A stretch of DNA of 64,000 nucleotides from Paracoccaceae bacterium (GTDB taxonomy: Bacteria; Pseudomonadota; Alphaproteobacteria; Rhodobacterales; Rhodobacteraceae). The notes beneath the pieces were generated by a model that did no database searches, was not told where the DNA came from, and was given only the letters and a program-made list of their open reading frames with translations. Shown here piece after piece: positions 50,740 through 59,761 of this stretch. Numbering within the stretch: the first letter of the stretch is position 1; every line of letters starts with the position of its first letter. Made by a program: the position numbers and the translations under genes. The stretch covers positions 74,080 through 138,079 of the forward strand of contig PAPN01000007.1 of NCBI GenBank assembly GCA_002708925.1. The letters run 5' to 3'.

Positions 50740-53477
50740 TGGTGTTGGGACCGATCGGATTCACCCTGCCCTGGCTGCTGTGGGGATTGGCCCTGTTGCC
50801 AGCCCTGTGGTTCATTTTGCGTGCCGTCCCGCCTGCGCCGATCCGGCGGCGCTTTCCTGGGGTGGCGCTGCTGCTGGGGCTGAAGGACGAAGACTCGATT
50901 TCCGACCGGACCCCCTGGTGGCTGCTGCTTCTGCGGATGCTGGCGGCGGCGGCTGTGATTGTGGGGCTGGCCGGCCCGGTCCTGAACCCCGAGCCCGAAA
51001 AGGTTACGGATGGCAGCCCCTTGCTGATCGTGATGGACGGTGGCTGGACCGGAGCGCAGGATTGGACGGTGCGCGCCCAGCAGGTGACTGGCTTCCTGAC
51101 CGAGGCCGCCCGCGCGGGCCGCCCCGTTGCGCTGCTGCATCTCAGTGACCCCGAGCCGGTCCTTTTTCAAACGGCTGACGTTGTGCAGCAGCGCCTGCCC
51201 GGCCTGACCCCCAAAGCATGGGAGCCCGACCTACAGCGCATTCTGCCCGCGCTGGCCGAGGGCGATTTCCAGACTTACTGGCTGTCCGATGGGGCTGCCT
51301 GGCCAGGGCAGCAGGCGCTGCTACAAGCGCTGGAAAGCCACGGCGATGTGTCGGTGTACGAAAGCGGGCGGGCGGTGATCGGCCTGCGCCCTGCCACCTA
51401 TCAGGATGGGGGGATTGTGCTGACGGCTGTGCGCTCGGTTCCTGGCGCCGAGAGAGAGCAGATCGCCCTGGCTCATGGGCGCGATCCAAATGGCACGCAG
51501 CGGGTGCTGGCGCAGGTGACCTTGTTGTTTCCCGCCGGCGGGACCGAAGCCAGCAATAGCCTGAATTTGCCTGCGGAATTGCGTGCGCGGATCACGCGGT
51601 TCGAACTACAAGGCCTGCGCTCGGCCGGGGCTGTTGCGCTGACAGACGACAGCCTGCGCCGCCGCGAGATCGCCCTGATCTCTGGCCGAGAGGATCGCGA
51701 AGGGCTGGAGCTGCTGGCCCCGATGCACTATCTGACGCAGGCGTTGAAACCCTCGGCGGATCTGCTGGACGGTCCTTTGCTGGAGCTGATCCCCGCCAAT
51801 CCCGATGCGATCATTCTGGCCGATGTGGCCACCCTGTCCGACCCCGAGCAAGAGGCGCTTTTGGCCTGGGTTCAGGCGGGCGGCACGCTGGTGCGTTTCG
51901 CCGGGCCGCGCCTGGCCGCAAGCGAGGTAAGCCGCAGTGCCGAGGATCCTCTGATGCCCGTACGCCTGCGTACGGGTGGGCGCACCGTGGGCGGCGCCAT
52001 GAGCTGGGGCAAGCCCAAAACGCTGGCTCCGTTCAGCGAAGGCAGCCCGTTCTATGGCCTGCCGATCCCCCCCGATGTCGAGATCTCGGCGCAGGTGATG
52101 GCGCAGCCCGATCCTACGTTGGCTGACCGCGTGGTCGCGCAGCTGAGCGATGGCACGCCGCTGGTGACACGCAAAGCGGTGGGCGAGGGGCAGGTGGTGC
52201 TGTTCCATGTCACCGCCAATGCCGAATGGAGCAGCCTGCCGCTCTCGGGGCTGTTCGTGCAGATGCTGGAACGTCTGTCCGTTGCCTCGAACCAGCAGTC
52301 CCCCGAGGCAAACGATCTGGAGGGTCTGACCTGGAAACCCACGCAAATTCTGGACGGTTTCGGCCGGTCCGAGGACGCAGGCACCTTGCCGGGGGTTGAG
52401 GGCGCGCAGCTGGTGCAGCCCGTGCTGGGCCCCGCGCTGCGCCCCGGCCTGTACCAGAGCGCCGACCGGCGCGTGGCGCTGAATGCGATGACGCCAGACC
52501 GCGTGCTGCATCCTTTCGCCTGGCCTGCGCATATTCCGGTGACGGGCATTGCGCGCCCTGATGAACTCCCGCTGAGCGGGTATGTCCTGGCGGCGGCGAT
52601 CCTGCTGCTGCTGGCCGATGTGCTGGCGTCGCTGGCACTGTCGGGGCGGCTGATCGGGGCGCGGGCGTCGGCTGTGATTTTGGCCGGGCTGATGTTGCAG
52701 CCAACCTCCGGACAGGCGCAGGACGCCGAGGCGATCGCCGCCACATCCGAGGTGGTTCTGGCCTATGTGATCACCGGCGATACGCGTCAGGATGAGGTCT
52801 CGCAGGCGGGGATGCTGGGGCTGTCGGACGTGCTGTTTTTCCGCACCTCGGTCGAGCCGGCCTCGCCCATCGGGGTTAATCTGGAAACGGACGATCTGGC
52901 GTTTTTTCCGCTGATTTACTGGCCGGTCACGGCGGCGCAGGCGGTGCCGTCAGAGGAGGCCTATGCCAGGCTGAACCGCTATCTGCGTTCAGGCGGGATG
53001 ATCGTGTTCGACACGCGGGATGCGGATATTGCGCGCTTCGGTTCGTCCAGCCCGATGGGGCGCAAGCTGCGGCAACTGGCGGCCCCGCTGGATATCCCTC
53101 CGCTAGAGCCGGTGCCCGCAGATCACGTCATGACCCGCGCGTTTTATCTGTTGCAGGATTTTCCGGGCCGGTTCAGCAGCCGCGATGTCTGGGTAGAGGC
53201 CGCCCCTCCGGGGGCCGAGAAGGTTGAGGGGATGCCCTTCCGCAATCTCAATGACGGGGTGACGCCGGTGGTGATCGGTGGCAATGACTGGGCCGCAGCC
53301 TGGGCGACGGACACGCGCGGCAATCCTCTGTATCCGGTCGGGCGCGGCTATAGCGGCGAACGTCAGCGCGAGCTGGCTTATCGCTTTGGTGTCAATCTGG
53401 TGATGCATGTGCTGACGGGGAATTACAAATCCGATCAGGTCCATGTGCCCGCCTTGCTGGACAGGTTGGGCCAATGA
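50739..53477 (+). CDS. BatA-like N-terminal / DUF4159 membrane protein
   Basis: A 912-residue inner-membrane protein. Residues 1-85 form the aerotolerance-type N-terminus with two helices (FTLPWLLWGLALLPALWFIL; TPWWLLLLRMLAAAAVIVG). The middle is a large periplasmic or cytosolic region, two or three helices lie near residues 605-660, and the last 220 residues are DUF4159 (LAYVITGDTRQDEV, FFPLIYWPV, YLRSGGMIVFDTRDAD). It overlaps the DUF58 stop by one base and the next gene by ATGA. Confidence 0.88.
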   Translation: MVLGPIGFTLPWLLWGLALLPALWFILRAVPPAPIRRRFPGVALLLGLKDEDSISDRTPWWLLLLRMLAAAAVIVGLAGPVLNPEPEKVTDGSPLLIVMDGGWTGAQDWTVRAQQVTGFLTEAARAGRPVALLHLSDPEPVLFQTADVVQQRLPGLTPKAWEPDLQRILPALAEGDFQTYWLSDGAAWPGQQALLQALESHGDVSVYESGRAVIGLRPATYQDGGIVLTAVRSVPGAEREQIALAHGRDPNGTQRVLAQVTLLFPAGGTEASNSLNLPAELRARITRFELQGLRSAGAVALTDDSLRRREIALISGREDREGLELLAPMHYLTQALKPSADLLDGPLLELIPANPDAIILADVATLSDPEQEALLAWVQAGGTLVRFAGPRLAASEVSRSAEDPLMPVRLRTGGRTVGGAMSWGKPKTLAPFSEGSPFYGLPIPPDVEISAQVMAQPDPTLADRVVAQLSDGTPLVTRKAVGEGQVVLFHVTANAEWSSLPLSGLFVQMLERLSVASNQQSPEANDLEGLTWKPTQILDGFGRSEDAGTLPGVEGAQLVQPVLGPALRPGLYQSADRRVALNAMTPDRVLHPFAWPAHIPVTGIARPDELPLSGYVLAAAILLLLADVLASLALSGRLIGARASAVILAGLMLQPTSGQAQDAEAIAATSEVVLAYVITGDTRQDEVSQAGMLGLSDVLFFRTSVEPASPIGVNLETDDLAFFPLIYWPVTAAQAVPSEEAYARLNRYLRSGGMIVFDTRDADIARFGSSSPMGRKLRQLAAPLDIPPLEPVPADHVMTRAFYLLQDFPGRFSSRDVWVEAAPPGAEKVEGMPFRNLNDGVTPVVIGGNDWAAAWATDTRGNPLYPVGRGYSGERQRELAYRFGVNLVMHVLTGNYKSDQVHVPALLDRLGQ

Positions 53478-55519
53478 ATTCAGTCGTTTTCGATCCGCTT
53501 CTGCCGTGGCCGGTTTTGGCCGTGCTGACTGTGCTGGTGATGCTGGCGGCGGGGATGGCGCTGTGGCGCGGGCTGGCGGGCTGGGCCTGGCGCGGCCTGG
53601 CGGGCGTTGTGATATTGGCGGCTCTGTCCGGCCCGTCACTGCGCAGCGAAGACCGTGGGGCCCTGTCCGATATCGTGTTGATGCTGGTGGATGGCTCGGC
53701 CAGTCAGCGCCTGGCGGACCGGCCCGGTCAGATGGCCAGCGCCGCCGACGGAATAGAGGCCCGCCTGCGCGCCCGCCCCAACACCGAACTACGCCGGATT
53801 GATCTGGGTGACGGCCCCGATGACAGCGGCACCCTGCTGATGAGCAAACTGGCCGAGGTTCTGGCACAAGAGTCCAGCGGGCGGATCGCGGGCATCATCG
53901 CGCTGACTGACGGGCAGGTGCATGACGTCGGGCGCGCGCCCGATTTGCCCGCGCCCTTCCATGTGTTGCTCTCCGGCCAGCCTGACGACTGGGACCGCCG
54001 CCTGGTGGTGGAAAACGCCCCGGCCTTTGCGATTCTGGGCGAGCCGATCACCCTGAAAATGCGGATCGAGGACATGGGGGCCGCCCCGGTGGGGGTGTCG
54101 CATACCGCGCTGGAGGTCTCGATTGATGGTGAAGAGCTGGGCCCTTTTCAGGTGCCCATCGGACGCCCGATTGAGCTGCCTCTGACGCTGGAACACGGGG
54201 GGATGAACGTGATCCGCTTTGCCCTGCCCCCAGCAGAGGGCGAGCTGACCGACCGCAACAACAGCGCCGTCATCCAGATCAACGGCGTCCGCGACAGGCT
54301 GCGCGTTCTGCTGGTCAGCGGCGAGCCTCATCCCGGTGGGCGTACCTGGCGGAACCTGCTGAAGTCTGACAGCTCGGTGGATCTGGTGCATTTCACCATC
54401 CTGCGCCCGCCCGAGAAACAGGACGGCGTGCCGGTGGACGAACTGTCCCTGATCGCTTTCCCGACCCGAGAGCTGTTCCTGGAAAAGATCGACGATTTCG
54501 ACCTGATCATTTTCGATCGCTACAAGCGGCGGGGGATTTTGCCCTCGATCTATCTGGATAACGTGCGCAATTACGTGGAAAACGGGGGCGCGGTGCTGAT
54601 TGCCGCGGGGCCGGATTTTGCCAGCGCGGATTCGATCTATCGGTCTCCTCTGGCGGCGGTGGTGCCGGCGGCGCCCTCGGCGCGGGTGATTGATATGGGA
54701 TACCGCCCGGCGGTTACGGAACTGGGGCAGCGGCACCCGGTGACGGCTGGCCTGGCCCCCAAGGGCGAGGGCGACTGGGGCCGTTGGCTGCGCCAGATCG
54801 AGGTCGAGGCCAGCGCCGGAAACGTGGTCATGTCTGGCATCGAGGAAAAGCCCCTGCTGATTCTGGATCGGGTCGGCGAGGGACGTGTGGCCCTGCTGGC
54901 GTCCGATCAGGCCTGGCTGTGGGATCGCGGCTTTGAAGGTGGCGGCCCGCAGCTGGAATTGCTGCGCCGTCTGGCGCATTGGATGATGAAGGAGCCCGAC
55001 CTGGAGGAAGAGGCGCTTTGGGCCGAACCCGTGGGGCAGAGGATGAAGATCATTCGCCGGTCGCTAAGCGAAGATGTGGGGCAGGTGACGGTGATCTCTC
55101 CGAGCGGGGCGCAGCAGGTTCTGCCCCTGACCGAAGTCAGCCCCGGCCGATTCGAGGCCGACTATACCGGCGCGGAAATCGGGCTGTATCGTCTGCTCAA
55201 TGGCGAGAAAGAGGCGGTGATCGGCCTGGGCCCGTCAGCGCCCAAAGAGTTCGAAGCCACGATTGCCACCCCTGAAATTCTGTCCGAAACGGTGCAGGCG
55301 CAGCGCGGCGGGGCGCTGCCCGTCAGTGCCGGGCTGCCGCAGATCCGCGATATTCGTCCGGGGCGTCCGGCGGCGGGGCGTGGCTGGATCGGGCTGACGC
55401 CGCGCGATGCCTATGAGACTCTGGCGGTGACGCAGGTGCCTTTGCTGCCGGCCTGGCTGGTGGCGATCCTGGTGCTGTCGCTGACCCTGATGGGATGGCT
55501 GCGCGAGGGCCGGCGCTGA
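53474..55519 (+). CDS. large membrane protein of the MoxR-DUF58-DUF4159 operon
   Basis: A 681-residue protein with two N-terminal helices (WPVLAVLTVLVMLAAGMALW; GVVILAALSGPSL), a long soluble region and a C-terminal helix (AWLVAILVLSLTLMGWL). The middle (ILPSIYLDNVRNYVENGGAV; GRVALLASDQAWLWDRG) resembles the class-I glutamine-amidotransferase-like fold of such operons; the start also has a VWA-like ILMLVDGS-type acid (VLMLVDGSASQRL). It overlaps the DUF4159 gene by ATGA. Function unknown. Confidence 0.82.
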   Translation: MNSVVFDPLLPWPVLAVLTVLVMLAAGMALWRGLAGWAWRGLAGVVILAALSGPSLRSEDRGALSDIVLMLVDGSASQRLADRPGQMASAADGIEARLRARPNTELRRIDLGDGPDDSGTLLMSKLAEVLAQESSGRIAGIIALTDGQVHDVGRAPDLPAPFHVLLSGQPDDWDRRLVVENAPAFAILGEPITLKMRIEDMGAAPVGVSHTALEVSIDGEELGPFQVPIGRPIELPLTLEHGGMNVIRFALPPAEGELTDRNNSAVIQINGVRDRLRVLLVSGEPHPGGRTWRNLLKSDSSVDLVHFTILRPPEKQDGVPVDELSLIAFPTRELFLEKIDDFDLIIFDRYKRRGILPSIYLDNVRNYVENGGAVLIAAGPDFASADSIYRSPLAAVVPAAPSARVIDMGYRPAVTELGQRHPVTAGLAPKGEGDWGRWLRQIEVEASAGNVVMSGIEEKPLLILDRVGEGRVALLASDQAWLWDRGFEGGGPQLELLRRLAHWMMKEPDLEEEALWAEPVGQRMKIIRRSLSEDVGQVTVISPSGAQQVLPLTEVSPGRFEADYTGAEIGLYRLLNGEKEAVIGLGPSAPKEFEATIATPEILSETVQAQRGGALPVSAGLPQIRDIRPGRPAAGRGWIGLTPRDAYETLAVTQVPLLPAWLVAILVLSLTLMGWLREGRR

Positions 55520-55876
55520 TCATTTACGCAAGGGCACACTGGTCAGGCTTTCTGACCATCCATCCTCCGAGCACCGGGCCCGCAGAAAAACCTGGCTTGC
55601 GCCATCGGGGATCATCACATCGAACAGAGAGCGGGTAAATGGCTGCTCGTGTACATGGGGGTGCATCAATTCACGAAAACCCAGCCGGTTCCCGTCTGCA
55701 TCCAGAACCGCCCAGCCATCGGCATAGTGATCCCAGCCGGTATCGGGATGCGACAGGGTGACCGTGATACGCCAGCCCATGCCAGAGCGCTGCGCCTCCA
55801 CATGTTCGATTACGGGGTCATCCGCGCGCGCAGGGCCCGCGGCAAGGATCAGCAGCAATGGAAAAATACGGATCAT
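55520..55876 (-). CDS. small secreted hypothetical protein
   Basis: A 118-residue protein with signal peptide MIRIFPLLLILAAGPARADD. The mature part has HVEAQRSGMGWRITVTLSHPD, HYADGWAVLDADGNRLG and HPHVHEQPFTRS, suggesting a beta-sandwich with several His that might bind a metal. I do not recognise a named family. Its stop abuts the stop of the convergent operon (TGATCA). Confidence 0.7.
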   Translation of the reverse strand: MIRIFPLLLILAAGPARADDPVIEHVEAQRSGMGWRITVTLSHPDTGWDHYADGWAVLDADGNRLGFRELMHPHVHEQPFTRSLFDVMIPDGASQVFLRARCSEDGWSESLTSVPLRK

Positions 55877-55900
55877 ACGGGCAGTCTAACACCGAAATCG

Positions 55901-56632
55901 CTAGCTGTCCGTTGACGTTCCCGTGTGGCCCATCCCATCGGTTGTCTCGATCAGGGCCGAGCGCGAGCGCGATGCAAATTCCCGGCGCCACAGCACCGCG
56001 CAGGTGATCATGATCGCGATCAGCAGCGGCGAGGCTCCGATCAGCCAGGCCGTGGATCCCAGGGCAAAATAGACCGAGCGCAACCCCTGATTATAGCTGC
56101 GGGCGGCGGTGATGTTGATCTCGCCTGCCTTGGCCGCGCGGGGCAGCGCGACGGGATCGGCGGGGTCATTCGGCACGGCCCCCATCAGCACCGCGCAATA
56201 GCCGAACAGCCGGTGCGACCACACGAATTTCAGGAAAGCGTTCGTTAGAAAGACCATCGTAATCAGGAGCTTAACCTCCCATACGAATTTGGGGTCGCGC
56301 GATATCGAAAGATCTTCGGCGATCCCGGCCAGTTGCTCGGCATTGCCAATCGCGGCCAGCACCCCACCGATTGCCAGCATCGAGGCCGAGGCAAAAAAGG
56401 ACGTCCCCTGCCGCAGGGTCGCAAGCGTCTGCGCATCGAAAATCCGGGGCTGACGCGTCACCATCTGGCGCATCCATTCGCGCCGATAAGCGGCGATCAG
56501 CACCGATACTGACGGGCGTTTGGCGCGGGGGTGTTCGATCAGCCAGCCAATGCCGAACCAGGCCAGAAACAGCAGTCCGACAGCGGCAAGATCCAGCGGC
56601 GTGAACAGAGTAATGCGATCCGCCCAGGTCAT
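55901..56632 (-). CDS. DUF599 domain-containing membrane protein
   Basis: A 243-residue inner-membrane protein with four or more helices (LDLAAVGLLFLAWFGIGWLI; FFASASMLAIGGVLAAIG; LLITMVFLTNAFLKFVW; LIGASPLLIAIMITCAVLW) and the DUF599 block RSYNQGLRSVYFALG. Function unknown. It starts 2 bp after the CopD/HemJ-like gene stop, so they are co-transcribed. ATG 56632 (MTWADRI) preferred. Confidence 0.88.
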   Translation of the reverse strand: MTWADRITLFTPLDLAAVGLLFLAWFGIGWLIEHPRAKRPSVSVLIAAYRREWMRQMVTRQPRIFDAQTLATLRQGTSFFASASMLAIGGVLAAIGNAEQLAGIAEDLSISRDPKFVWEVKLLITMVFLTNAFLKFVWSHRLFGYCAVLMGAVPNDPADPVALPRAAKAGEINITAARSYNQGLRSVYFALGSTAWLIGASPLLIAIMITCAVLWRREFASRSRSALIETTDGMGHTGTSTDS

Positions 56633-56634
56633 TG

Positions 56635-57045
56635 TCAGAAGGGCTTGACCACGACGGCCCATAAGATGGCGATGGCGCCAAACACGCTGACCTCGTTGAA
56701 GATGCGCAGGAACAGTTCGGATTCGGCGAAAATGCCGGATTTCGCGCGGATCACCAGCCGTCCGGTCCAGACGTAGTGCAGTGCCAGCGCCGCCACCAGT
56801 GCCAGTTTCAGGTGAACCCAGGCCGGCCAGCCCAGATCATGCGCCAGCCACAGCCCGGTGCCGATGGCAATGACGCCCAGCCCGGCCGAGAACCGATACA
56901 GCCGGATCGTCAGATCGCCCAGCGGGCCGAATTCGTCCAGGCGGTCGTATTCACGCTTCCAGTAGATAAGCGCACGCGGCACTGCGAAGATCGAGGTCAT
57001 CCACCCCATCACGCAGAGAATATGTATGATTTTCACCCATTCCAT
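56635..57045 (-). CDS. CopD/HemJ-like membrane protein
   Basis: A 136-residue four-helix membrane protein: IIHILCVMGWMTSIFAVPRALIYW shows the His and the pattern of HemJ (protoporphyrinogen IX oxidase) and CopD proteins; WVHLKLALVAALALHYVW follows with another His. A heme-binding role is plausible. It differs from classic HemJ in the loop after helix 1, so the call is tentative. It is in operon with the DUF599 gene. Confidence 0.7.
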   Translation of the reverse strand: MEWVKIIHILCVMGWMTSIFAVPRALIYWKREYDRLDEFGPLGDLTIRLYRFSAGLGVIAIGTGLWLAHDLGWPAWVHLKLALVAALALHYVWTGRLVIRAKSGIFAESELFLRIFNEVSVFGAIAILWAVVVKPF

Positions 57046-57109
57046 ATGCCCTTGATGGCGCTAAGGCGGCCTCAGCGCAAGATGTCGCGGGGTCTGGGGC
57101 GGAAAAGAA

Positions 57110-57137
57110 TTGCGCTGCGCATTGTTTTGGTTATATT
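57110..57137 (+). promoter_or_regulatory. candidate promoter of glcDEF
   Basis: TTGCGC, 16 nt, TATATT, in a locally AT-rich stretch 25 bp before the glcD start. Weak -35; no regulator gene (GlcC) is in the window. Confidence 0.35.
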
Positions 57138-57162
57138 TATTTACCAATTTAGGAGGGTAGCC

Positions 57163-58602
57163 ATGCAAATGCCGACGCCAGACCCGTCTGTACTGAAAAA
57201 CAAGGCTCAATTGGTCAGCCGATTGCGCCAGGTGCTGCCCGAGGGCGCGGTGATCCACGAAGAGGCCGAAACCCGTGCCTATGAATGTGACGCGCTGACC
57301 GCTTATAAATGTCCGCCATTGTGCGCCGTGTTGCCGTCATCCACGCAAGAGGTTTCAGACGTGCTGCGGATCTGTCACGAAATGGGCGTGCCTGTTGTGC
57401 CGCGCGGGGCGGGGACGTCTCTGGCGGGGGGGGCGCTGCCCACGGCCGATTGCGTGATCCTGGGGGTTGCGCGGATGAATGCCGTTCTGGAAACCGATTA
57501 CGACAACAGGTTCATCCGGGTGCAGACCGGCCGCACCAATCTGAGCGTCACCGGCGCTGTCGAACAAAACGGGTTCTTCTATGCGCCCGATCCCTCCAGT
57601 CAGCTGGCCTGCGCGATTGCGGGAAATATCGCGATGAACTCGGGCGGGGCGCATTGCCTGAAATACGGGGTGACGACGAATAACCTGATGGGTGTCACCA
57701 TGGTGATGATGGATGGCGCGGTGGTGGAGATTGGCGGCGCACATCTGGAGGCCAGCGGGCTGGATCTGTTGGGCGTGATCTGCGGATCCGAGGGGCAGTT
57801 GGGCGTGGTGACCGAGGCCACCTTGCGCATCCTGCACAAACCCGAGGGCGCGCGGCCTGTCCTGATGGGCTTTGACGATATTGTGGTGGCCGGTGAATGC
57901 GTGGCGGATATTATCAAATCGGGCGTTCTGCCCGTCGCGATCGAATTCATGGATCGCCCGTGCATTCGCGCAACCGAGGCCTTTGCCGGCGCCGGCTACC
58001 CCGATTGCGAGGCTCTGCTGATCATCGAGGTCGAGGGCAGCGAGGCTGAGATTCAGGCTCAGCTGAAGCGGATCACCGCCATCGCCCGCACGCATAATCC
58101 GGTGGAAATCCGCGAAAGCACCAGCCCCGAGGAAAGCGCGAAAATCTGGCTGGGGCGCAAATCTGCCTTTGGTGCAATGGGGCAGATCAACGATTATATG
58201 TGCCTGGATGGCACGATCCCCGTCAGCCAGCTGCCCTATGTGCTGCGCCGCATTGGCGAGATGTCCAGGGAATACGGGCTGGACGTGGGCAATGTGTTCC
58301 ATGCAGGGGATGGGAACATGCACCCTCTGATCCTGTTCGATGCCAATAAACCGGGCGATCTGGAACTGTGCGAGCGGTTCGGCGCGGATATCCTGAAACT
58401 CTGCGTCGAGGTCGGCGGCTGCCTGACCGGCGAACATGGCGTGGGCATCGAAAAGCGCGATCTGATGGTGGACCAATACGCCCCCGAGGATCTGGAAATT
58501 CAAATGGCCGTAAAGGATGTGTTCGATCCCAAATGGCTGCTGAACCCGGCCAAGGTGTTCCCCCTGGCAGCGAGCGAAACACGCCGGATCGCGGCGGAAT
58601 AG
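57163..58602 (+). CDS. glcD: glycolate oxidase FAD subunit GlcD
   Basis: A 479-residue FAD-linked 2-hydroxyacid dehydrogenase that oxidises glycolate to glyoxylate. PCMH-type FAD domain: VVPRGAGTSLAGGALPT, AGNIAMNSGGAHCLKYG; C-terminal FAD-linked oxidase: GNVFHAGDGNMHPLILFD and LTGEHGVGIEKRDL. AGGAGGG precedes ATG 57163. First gene of glcDEF, with an electron path to quinone via GlcF. Confidence 0.96.
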   Translation: MQMPTPDPSVLKNKAQLVSRLRQVLPEGAVIHEEAETRAYECDALTAYKCPPLCAVLPSSTQEVSDVLRICHEMGVPVVPRGAGTSLAGGALPTADCVILGVARMNAVLETDYDNRFIRVQTGRTNLSVTGAVEQNGFFYAPDPSSQLACAIAGNIAMNSGGAHCLKYGVTTNNLMGVTMVMMDGAVVEIGGAHLEASGLDLLGVICGSEGQLGVVTEATLRILHKPEGARPVLMGFDDIVVAGECVADIIKSGVLPVAIEFMDRPCIRATEAFAGAGYPDCEALLIIEVEGSEAEIQAQLKRITAIARTHNPVEIRESTSPEESAKIWLGRKSAFGAMGQINDYMCLDGTIPVSQLPYVLRRIGEMSREYGLDVGNVFHAGDGNMHPLILFDANKPGDLELCERFGADILKLCVEVGGCLTGEHGVGIEKRDLMVDQYAPEDLEIQMAVKDVFDPKWLLNPAKVFPLAASETRRIAAE

Positions 58603-58618
58603 CCCCCGAAGTTAGGTC

Positions 58619-59761
58619 ATGCAGATGATGAAACCCGATAGCGAAGCGGCCCTGGCCGAGATGTTGCAATCCGCGCAGGCTCCTGTGCGTATCCAGGGGG
58701 GCGGCACGCGGCGGATCGGCGTGCAGGGGGCGCAGGATACCTTGTCCGTCGCCGGGCTGAGCGGGGTGCGCCTATATGAACCCGGCGCGCTGACGATCGT
58801 TGCCGGGGCGGGCACACCGCTGACAGAGATTGAAACCGTACTGGCGCAGGAAAACCAGCGTCTGGCGTTCGAACCCATGGATCATCGCGGGCTTCTGGGG
58901 ACGTCGGGCACGCCGACGATTGGCGGGGTTGTGGCGGCCAATGTCTCGGGGCCGCGGCGCATTCAGGTGGGGGGCTGCCGCGATGCTCTGCTGGGGGTGC
59001 GTTTCGTGGACGGGCTGGGGCGCATTCTGAAGAACGGCGGCAGGGTGATGAAAAACGTCACCGGCTACGATCTGGTGAAGCTGATGGCCGGCAGCTGGGG
59101 CACGCTGGGCGTTCTGTCCGAGGTATCCCTGAAGGTGCAGCCCGTGCCCGAGGCGGTGGCCGTTGTCTCGATCGCGGGGCTGAGCGAGCGCGCCGCCGTG
59201 CGCGCCTTGTCGCGGGCCTTGGGCTCGCCTTTTGATGTGACGGGGGCGGCCCATATGCCCAGCGGCCCCGACGGCACGCCGCAGACCCTGATCCGGATCG
59301 AAGGCTTTGCGGATTCGGTGTCCTATCGTGCCGAGCGTTTGCAGGCGCTGCTGGCCGAATTCGGCCTTGGCACGGTCGAAACCGATCCCGAACGGGCGGC
59401 GGCTCTTTGGAGATGGGTGCGGGATGTTCAGGCGTTTCACGGGCAGCCGGGGGATGTGTGGCGGTTCTCGGTCAAACCGTCCGAGGGGCCCGATCTGGCC
59501 GAGCACCTGACCCGGCGCTGGCCGCAGGCGCAGGTTCTGTATGATTGGGGCGGTGGTCTGGTCTGGGCCTTATTGCCTCAGGGCGTGGATGCGCGGGTGT
59601 CTGGCCTGCAAGGGCATGGAACCCTGATCCGAGCCAGCGCCGAAACGCTGGCGCAAGTCCCGGCCTTCCATCCTGAGCCGGCCGCTCTGGCCGCGATCAG
59701 CGCCGGGCTGCGGGCTAAATTCGATCCAAAATCCATTCTCAATCCGGGGCTGATGGGCTGA
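58619..59761 (+). CDS. glcE: glycolate oxidase FAD-binding subunit GlcE
   Basis: A 380-residue partner of GlcD with the FAD-binding core: GAGTPLTEIETVLAQENQ, GTSGTPTIGGVVAANVSGPR and NVTGYDLVKLMAGSWGTLG. GlcE is shorter than GlcD in its C-terminal catalytic part. Start at 58619 or 58625. Its stop TGA shares a base with the glcF ATG (TGATG). Confidence 0.94.
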   Translation: MQMMKPDSEAALAEMLQSAQAPVRIQGGGTRRIGVQGAQDTLSVAGLSGVRLYEPGALTIVAGAGTPLTEIETVLAQENQRLAFEPMDHRGLLGTSGTPTIGGVVAANVSGPRRIQVGGCRDALLGVRFVDGLGRILKNGGRVMKNVTGYDLVKLMAGSWGTLGVLSEVSLKVQPVPEAVAVVSIAGLSERAAVRALSRALGSPFDVTGAAHMPSGPDGTPQTLIRIEGFADSVSYRAERLQALLAEFGLGTVETDPERAAALWRWVRDVQAFHGQPGDVWRFSVKPSEGPDLAEHLTRRWPQAQVLYDWGGGLVWALLPQGVDARVSGLQGHGTLIRASAETLAQVPAFHPEPAALAAISAGLRAKFDPKSILNPGLMG

